This document shows positions 57,311 through 64,000 of a stretch of DNA of 64,000 nucleotides, piece after piece. Below the pieces are notes generated by a model, which searched no databases, had not been told where the DNA came from, and saw nothing but the letters and a program-made list of their open reading frames with translations. Positions within the stretch are counted from its first letter, which is position 1. The number at the start of each line of letters is the position of its first letter. The DNA comes from Hirsutella rhossiliensis (lineage: Eukaryota; Ascomycota; Sordariomycetes; Hypocreales; Ophiocordycipitaceae), in contig NW_025408668.1 in the NCBI RefSeq assembly GCF_020360975.1, forward strand, positions 4,030,001-4,094,000, written 5' to 3'. The position numbers and the translations under genes are program-made.

Positions 57311-60300
57311 GGCGGCGAGAGGCGGCAAAGGCAGCCGCTGGTCGTGACGGGACAAGGACAGAAGACTCGGCGAGCGACTCGAGAGCCGGCGAAGATTCGT
57401 ACGACCAAGGGCGGGACCTGGCCGGTCATCGACAGCGTTTCAAAGCGAAGGGCGAGGTCCGATCGGCTCAGCGAACGGACGGGCGTGGCGACGCAGGCGA
57501 GTTGGAGTGAAGCAGCAGCAGCATTCATCAACAAGCCGAGATTGTCGGACCAGACTTTCTCTCGGTGCGCAAACGGGCTGTGGCCAGAGGGTGCGTGACG
57601 AAGGCACGATGGGGGAGGCGGGATTGGATAGGGAGGAAAAGGGCCAGCAACAAGGAGCGTATAGCACAAGCCAAGGCCGAGGACGAGCAGGACGCAATGG
57701 GTGGTTTAATCGGGGATGGGAAGAAAGGCGACGAGGCACACGAGGCCGACGTTGATGGATCGGAGGAGGTGATGGGCGGTTCGTTTCGACGGAGCGAATA
57801 TTGTGAGGCGCCAGGTACGAAGTACCAGAGATGAAATTCTACGCGTAGGGGGAGCGGAGTGGCCGTACCGCCGGTACAGTATGCGAATGGGTCCGGTACC
57901 TGACTCTGTACTGTACCTGAGGGGGGGGTGGTTGGTAGTTGATAGCAGCCGTGACCTGAGGCGAGAGGATGAAAAGGGCAACGCAAGTGCAGAGGTGGAT
58001 GCAGGGCGGGTACTGCAGATTGGCAGTACCTCACTATAGGAGAGGAGGGCAACTAGAACGGGCGCCTCGTCTCGACTGGCGAAACAGTCCGGGAGACCAC
58101 GATGGTTTAGCAACACCAGCAATACGGGGGCTCGCGTTCACAATGCCCTAGAGGCCTGGAAGAGGGCCGGGAAGCGCACAGTCAAGCCAGAAGGCGAACT
58201 GTCCGCGGCCAACAGCTCGCGAAGCTCCCCAGGCCAGTCTCGGCGCGGCACTGTGCTGGCCATCATCAGGCGCAGGGGGACACGGCAGGTAGGTAAGTAA
58301 GTACCTAGCTAGGTACCTTAGGTAGGTACAGCACGCATCTGCACGGAGTATCTGTACAGCAGGTGGGATCGCGCTTGATGGAGGCACATGGCCTTACTGG
58401 ACATGCTTAGCGTGTTCCATTCCGCCCAATTAATCAGCCCTCGACGGGAGGGGGGGATGAGACGCGGTTCCGTCCCTTGCCTCGTCGTCTGCTGCCCCTT
58501 ATCCATCTCGCACCAGTTCGGACGAGCAGCCGCGTCGCGTTGGAATGCTGCGCCAGTCATCTTACGGATACGGAAATCTATGTGTATTGTGGCAGGTATT
58601 CGAATCCACGGTCAACGTGGCGGGCTGCGACTCGACAAGTGAAATGGCTCGGTGGGAAATGAGCTAATGGGGTTCATGATGACCTCTTGAGGCAAAGACC
58701 GAGCTTGCGTGTACATGCGAGGTACCTGTTCTGGAACGTCAGGTACCAGAGTGCAAGGTGCAAGGGCAACGGAAAAGCGCCACCCCTTGGCCAGTGCTGG
58801 CAACTCACCTTGACTCCCCTGACGAGGCGCCTCAGTTCAAGTACTACGGGGTACGGAGCGTGTAGTACTTTGCCGGGACGGGGACTCTACTGTACCGTAC
58901 TCCACGGGGCGGCATAGCAGGCACGGCAGTCAGGTTCCCCATGCTCGTGCAGGCCCCCTACCGCCATGTACGTACTACTGTACAGTGCCGTGCCCACGGG
59001 CGAGGTGCATGTATGTACTTACCGCGTACAGGCCTCCTTGGGCGAGGCCTCCCTTGGGTACCTTGGGTACATAACTTACAGTAGTACCTAGGGAAAGTAC
59101 CTAGGTAGGGATGCATCTCCCTCCCTCTTTTTGACAGCATCAACAACCCTGCAGGTGGTTGCGGGGAGGGAGACGGCGTCAGGTACCGCAGAGACCCCGG
59201 CCAACGACCTGTGGTGCAGCCTGGGTGAAGGGTTGCTACGGCAGCGCCTCTCGTCATCACCACTCTTTTCAATCAGCCGTGGGTTCCTGGATCAGGAACA
59301 CGTCAAGTCAAGGTTCTCCGGACGGCACTGCGACTGTCGAGTCGGGGCATGTGCCCGCGCACGACTCGCGCCCGCTGAGGTGGGGAAGCCCGTGGCGGTG
59401 AGCTTGTCTTTACACTCCTTGAATATAACCTGTGCATGTTTGTGCGGCTGTTTGGTGTGCGCACAAGCTGGCCAAGCGTGCTTCACACAGTAATCGTCTC
59501 GCTACCCAAGAATCTTGACAGCAATACGGAGTAACTATACAGAGCTTGGTGATCGGCAAAACATCCACATGTCCCGCGCGGGCATCCGGGGATAAATGGG
59601 ACTGATAAATACGGATATAGCAGTCGGGTTTCGCGAACCAGGCATTGGCAGGGGAAACAGGGGGAGCGTCCGAGAGGCACAGAAACGACGTGGCTTGCCG
59701 CCGTGTCTCTCTATCAAACAACTTGCGCGTGATGCTTCGAGTGCTTTCGCTCACAGACGGAGGGAGGGAGCCGACCAAAGCCTGTGCGCCTTGGCGGATG
59801 ACAAATGCAAGGCAGTCGTTGGAAATGATGTTCAAGGGCATCTTCTCCGGTCAACCAGCCTGTGGATGGATGGATGTTACTCCAGTATGCCCTGATTTTT
59901 GCCCGTGATTTTCGCCCGCAGCCATACTGTATGTGCTTTGTACCGCGTACTGTATGGGCAAACGGGCAGACGAGAAAAGAGGCAGGCATGGAAGCTTGTC
60001 CGGCTCAAGGGGGCATGCGGGCGCGAGGATATAAGACGACGGGCCGCTCCACTTGGTTGCCGTTTCATCTTTGCTAGGCCCCTGCTGTGTCCTGACAGAC
60101 GCTCAGATAATAACGGGATACCACTGTAATGTAATATGACACACGTCTATCTTCACACCCCAGAGATGGATGACTCCGCAGTCACGCCATGCCCGTGGGT
60201 TGGACCCTTTATGCTTTGCTGCCGACCGCCAGACTCGCCCTTGCTTGGGGCAGCAAGATAATAATATCTAATTACTTTAGACGCAGGTTCTGGACAGCGC

Positions 60301-61217
60301 ATGACAAAAGGCGCCATGGTTCATCTGCGCTCGTCAAATCCAGCAGCCCGTCGCCTGATGATGCTGATGACGACGGCAACGGCGACGGCGACTCTCCCAA
60401 CGTGCCGGCAGCAGCCATGGACCGGCTGGCGTGTAGGCCCGCTGTACAGTAATGTAACTTATACTCCGTCCCTCCCCAAGGGTCCGGGCTGCCGTTGGGA
60501 GCGACAGTCCGCGGCCCGTCATCATCCATCCATCTGCCTTGCATTCTGCGCCCCCGCGAACCCTAGCATGGGCACATGCCCCCTCTCTCTAACCTCTACG
60601 TCGAGCTCGTTTCGGCAGGGCTGCTCGTTCTCCACAAGGTTGTTGTTTACTCGCTGCGAGCTCCAAGCTCGGCCGGAGAGGGGACGAGAGGACGCCATGA
60701 CTGGTTCCCTCGCTGTCTCGGGTGGGAATCCTTTGCAAAACCCAGCATGGGATGCCTCAGCCGCCGTTCCCCCTCGTGTCCGAAACACGCAATCGGTAAA
60801 GTGCCAGCCCAGCCTTGCTCCCCTGGGTGTCCCGGGTATGAGCGAGCAGGGCCAAGCCTCCAAACATATGTACAGTAGGTCACGTCGACGTTGCCATCTG
60901 CGGCATGCAAGGACACCCCTCGTCCAGGGCCATCTCTATCGAGGCTCGCTCTGCTTGCATCTGCTCTGCGTTCATGTTTGCTCATAGTGCATACGGATAC
61001 CGTCGGCACAACATTTCATCTTGTCATTGGTTCATAGGGCATGCTGCGAATCACTTGCTCTCATCGGGTTTCGGCGAGCCAAGCTGGGGCCCTCGCGGCT
61101 TCTCATGGGAGGAGTGAGGCGTCTGCACATCTCAGCCATTCGCCTGTGACTGTACGGCCCGGCAGTCTCTGTCATGGGGACTTGGGTGCCGGCCTGCTGT
61201 CGCGGTTGTAGCCCGGC
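57311..61217. other. Large intergenic region upstream of the RhoGAP gene, rich in GTACC words
   Basis: About 3.9 kb without a credible gene. From about 58285 to 59115 the sequence is dense in GGTACC, GTACCTAGG and AGGTAGGTAC words. The longest frame (60301-60987, 228 codons) has no domain and low-complexity ends, so I regard it as chance. Part of the region must hold the promoter and leader of the RhoGAP gene (5' side near 57311-57900) and the 3' flank of the FYV7-like gene. Confidence 0.6.
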
Positions 61218-61911
61218 CTACTTGCCCTCTGCAACGATCTTCTTGACCTTGTCCAGCAACAGGGTGCTCTCGCGCCCGAGCTTCTTCTTGCCGTCTCTCC
61301 CCCTCGTCTTGGCCATGGCCTTTTTGAAGCGCTCCCGCTCGGCCAGCTTCCGCTCTCTGTCATCGCGCCGCTGCCGCAGCTCTTGTGCGCGCGTCTCGGC
61401 CTGCTGCCGCCGCTCCTCTGCCTTTTCCAGCTGCTTGTCGTAGTAGCCGGGACGCCGTGTCCTGCGGCGCTTGCCGTCGCTTGCGTCCGTCTGGGGGGCG
61501 TTTGCGCCGGCTTGTGCGTTTTGCTCGTCCTTGAGCATCAGCTCCCTCGTGGGGTGCATTGGCTGCTCGGGCTCTGCATCGCCGGCGCCGCTCTCGACAT
61601 GGTCACTTTCCGGCGACTGGTCATGGGCGGCTGGGGCGACGGTGGACGAGGCAGAGGCGGGTTGGTCGCGCGCTTTGATCTTCGCGTAGGCCTTCTTGAC
61701 CTTTGCCTTGTGGATCAAGTCCTTCTTGATCTTGGTCACTGGCAGGGTGCGTCAGGTAAGATCTGCCGAGGCCGCGGAGGGAGATGCATGCAGACAGACC
61801 TTTTCGTCGCCAGGGGCCGTCTGGCAGGTTATCCGGGCCAACCCTGAAGCCGCGCTTGGGCTTCTTGTCGGGGTCGGGCTCGGGGCCGTCGAGCTTCCGT
61901 TTGAGGGCCAT
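61218..61911 (-). CDS. FYV7-like rRNA-processing protein
   Basis: Two exons (61911-61800 and 61738-61218) with a 61-bp intron (GTCTGT donor, CTGAC branch point, CCAG acceptor) give 210 residues. The N-terminus reads KKPKRGFRVGPDNLPDG, then WRRKVTKIKKDLIHKAKVKK spans the junction. An acidic, variable middle follows, then a long charged helix (EKAEERRQQAETRAQELRQR) and a C-terminal KLGRESTLLLDKVKKIV. This is the pattern of Fyv7, a nucleolar protein needed for processing of 20S pre-rRNA in small-subunit assembly in yeast. The high Lys/Arg content fits the nucleolus. Identification is from the pattern of conserved blocks, not a search. Confidence 0.82.
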
Positions 61912-62795
61912 GGTGGCGACGATTTTGCGATGGCAGCGGATGAATGGGAAAGTTTGCGCCCCCTCTAACGCCCCCCCTCGAGATCCCCACAGGTGGGTGG
62001 CGGCCGCCTAGGGGGGCCGCCTAGACCCCTTTCTGCATGCCCCAAAGAGGTCGCAGCAGCAGCAGACGCGGAGTGCCTGTAGCGGGCAGCCAAGGTTCCC
62101 ACGCCAAGGTTCCCACGCCATGCTACGTATTGGGGGGGTACTTGGGACAGTTCCGCCGGCCGGTAAGAGGCGCAGCACGCACTGGCGAGGCGAGGCCAGG
62201 CCAGGCCGGCTGCTCAGGTGCTGCCCCGTGGACGCGGAAATGCATCGGCGCCTTGCCCACTCCGTCGACGGCCCAATGCTCAAAGGGCCGGCGCTGCAAA
62301 GGCCGCTGGGTTGGCGAGCGGCGCCTAACCCCCCGTGCCTGATGCTTCGCGGTTGCATCCAATCGCCTGCGACCCTGCCGCCCATGACGATGCCGTACAT
62401 GGCGTACATACATGGCCGAGACCCCACTGGGAGGGGGCCCTTGTTTTATTTTCTAGATGCAACGCCATGGCCATATGCCATATGTAATCACCGTCCCGCT
62501 CCCTCCCGTGCGCGGCCGTCGCCCGTCGTCCGCCGTCTGGGCATGATTCACTGCCAAACCTCCTCCGACGGCTGGCCCTCAAGCCCCGTCACTGTCTGCG
62601 CAGCTGCCAAAGGACACGGCCACCTCTGTCCCTGCCGGCGAGCCGCACGAAGCCCGCACCCTTGCTCTCCGCCGCTCTCGCCCTTGTTGGAAGCCAGCCA
62701 GCGACGACCTCGCCTTCGTTCGACCCGTCGCCGGCACCTCCCCGATCCACGCCTCCTCCAGCCCACTCCGACACTCGTGGCCCGCGTCCTCCAGC
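61912..62795. promoter_or_regulatory. Divergent promoter region between the FYV7-like and Atos-like genes
   Basis: 884 bp separating divergent starts. It contains a tandem duplication of CCAAGGTTCCCACG near 62091-62118, GGCGAGGCGAGGCCAGGCC words near 62182-62205 and two overlapping CATATGCCATATG-type palindromic words near 62471-62485. No TATA box is obvious. Confidence 0.5.
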
Positions 62796-64000
62796 ATGCC
62801 CATCTACCAAGCCGACCTCGACCACGACCGGCCAGAGCCCGCCGCCCCAGTCGACTTCGAGCCGTCCCCCTCGCCCACGCTCGACCGCCTCTCCAGCGAC
62901 AGTCTTCCTGCCGACTTGTGCGAGGGCCCTGTCCCCGACACTCCCAGGCGGGCAGACGACGAGAGCGCCACCTCGAACCGGTCCGAGCTCATCGAGAGAC
63001 TTAAGAGAGGCGAGAGCCCAACCTGGATCCCGAATCGCCACGTACGCCGTGCCTCCCGCTCGCCATCCCCGGACCCTTCCCTCTTGCTGACCCTCTGCCG
63101 CAGCTCGAGTCCATTCTACAACATGGCAACTCTGCCGACGTCGGTAAAACGCCTCGCTCGCCCTCCAAGTCCCCCAGACTCCTCCCCCCGGCCCAGATCA
63201 CGCCCGAAAAGAGCGCCCAAGCCCAAGGGGCCGCCGACGAGCAGTTGCGCGACGGACTCGCCATCGAGCGGCCGCGATCGGCACTGCACACGGGAGACTT
63301 TACCCATGACAACAGGTGTTCGTCCAGTCAGCCCAGCAGTCACACCATCGTGGCCGAGGTCGAGCATCGCATAGCCACCCAGAGCCCGTGGATCACGACA
63401 TCTCCTCCCCGCGACTTTACCCCCTTCCACTACGACAGACGGGGGACCCTGCCGCCGGATGGCACCCCGAGCTTCAGGTCCGCCGCGTCCCCGCTGTCGT
63501 CGTCCGTCTCCTCCAGCTTCGCCTATCAGCCACCCACCAGCCCTCTGGTCCAGTCCGAGAGCAACGACGAGCTCGACTTTTCCATACTGCCTGGTAGCCT
63601 CGATATATCTCTGGCCCAGAAAGCCGCCAGGGGCCATGGCCTCGTCTCGTCGCACCATTCGTCCCCGTTCATGGCGGCTCCGGCTTGGTCTCAACTGCAG
63701 CGCCGGGATGGATCAACACCCTATCAAGCGCACCAGCCGCGCAGGTCTTTGACCTCGACCCCGAGCTTTCTGCTGCATGGCGCCTCGCCGCAGACCCCTG
63801 CCATACCGCGCTCGAGGCGGCCGTCCCTGGGCTCGGATGCGTCCCCTATCCAGCACGCCTCCATGGTCGGATCGTACGAGGAGAGCATACTACGCGGCCG
63901 CATGTCCACCACGCCCTCGAAGCCGTTTGACTTTCTCGCCCAGATCGGCGTACTGGGCAAGGGTAAGTGCAGGTCCAGCTTGCGTTGTCCTGCCCACGTC
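62796..64000 (+). CDS. Atos-like domain protein, 5' part, runs off the window
   Basis: Exon 1 (62796-63041) and exon 2 (63104 to the window end, still open) are joined across a 62-bp intron with a GTACGC donor, a GCTGAC branch point and a GCAG acceptor. The visible 381 residues begin with an acidic Pro/Ser-rich region, with LESILQHG and long Ser/Pro stretches. From residue 336 they read MVGSYEESILRGRMSTTPSK, then PFDFLAQIGVLGKGKCRSSL. This is the start of the conserved Atos-like (DUF4210) domain, which in relatives is followed by a second C-terminal block linked to chromosome segregation. A GTAAGT at 63962 looks like a donor, but reading through it keeps the domain, so I leave the exon open. 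Confidence 0.85.

Noticed and set aside
58590..58625. tRNA-like B-box TTCGAATCC
   Set aside because: No A box, no acceptor stem and no cloverleaf could be drawn; a similar TTCGAGTCC near 29511 also fails.
60301..60987. 228-codon plus-strand frame
   Set aside because: Low-complexity and Arg/Pro/Ser-rich, overlaps several other frames, with no splice pattern or domain.
62120..63004. 294-codon plus-strand frame
   Set aside because: It overlaps the Atos-like first exon in another frame and is Arg/Pro/Ser-rich low complexity.
63961..64000. Intron donor GTAAGT in the Atos-like gene
   Set aside because: Reading straight through keeps the expected GKGKC..LRC continuation of the domain, so an intron here is unlikely.

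Overview
The window is nuclear DNA of a filamentous ascomycete, most likely a Sordariomycete and plausibly Hypocreales. The grounds are short introns (52-188 bp) with GT..AG ends and CTAAC/CTGAC branch points, GC-rich genes, fungal families (Stu1/CLASP, LIM-RhoGAP, Fyv7, Atos-like, NPP1) and a block of DNA destroyed by repeat-induced point mutation (RIP).

Layout. 1-20,676 is an AT-rich, gene-free RIP block. It holds a plus-strand Ty3/gypsy element (701-14915, 5-bp target duplication), split by a minus-strand Ty1/copia element (2223-8577, duplication ATAAC), followed by a left-truncated, more heavily mutated second copia copy (to 20,676). The block stops exactly at an LTR end. A 676-aa membrane protein gene ends 114 bp further on.

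20,791-38,862 is a sparse zone: the membrane protein, a secreted NPP1/NLP necrosis-inducing protein, relics of a hAT transposase, an OrsD-type zinc-finger protein and an ankyrin protein, a possible start-less small secreted protein, an 81-aa two-exon conserved-looking gene (32,897-33,229) and a 384-aa membrane-anchored protein (34,481-35,635).

38,863-44,545 is a young Ty3/gypsy chromovirus on the minus strand: identical 164-bp LTRs, target duplication ATAGT, no RIP, a self-priming primer site and a C-terminal chromodomain. About a dozen one-base indels break its frames. It sits 227 bp upstream of a four-exon secreted aspartic-protease-fold gene (44,772-46,685) that has lost both catalytic motifs.

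46,933-64,000 is ordinary euchromatin: a PBSP-type metallopeptidase (minus), STU1 (plus, 4 exons, 1088 aa), a LIM-LIM-RhoGAP gene (minus, 6 exons, 1154 aa), an FYV7-like rRNA-processing gene (minus, 2 exons) and the 5' part of an Atos-like gene (plus) running off the right edge. STU1 (microtubules) and the RhoGAP (Rho/Cdc42 signalling) converge. The FYV7-like and Atos-like genes diverge from an 884-bp interval.

There is no operon logic. The main biology is genome defence: three elements, two fully mutated by RIP and one untouched, beside secreted-protein genes. All intron and function calls are read by eye; no searches were run.
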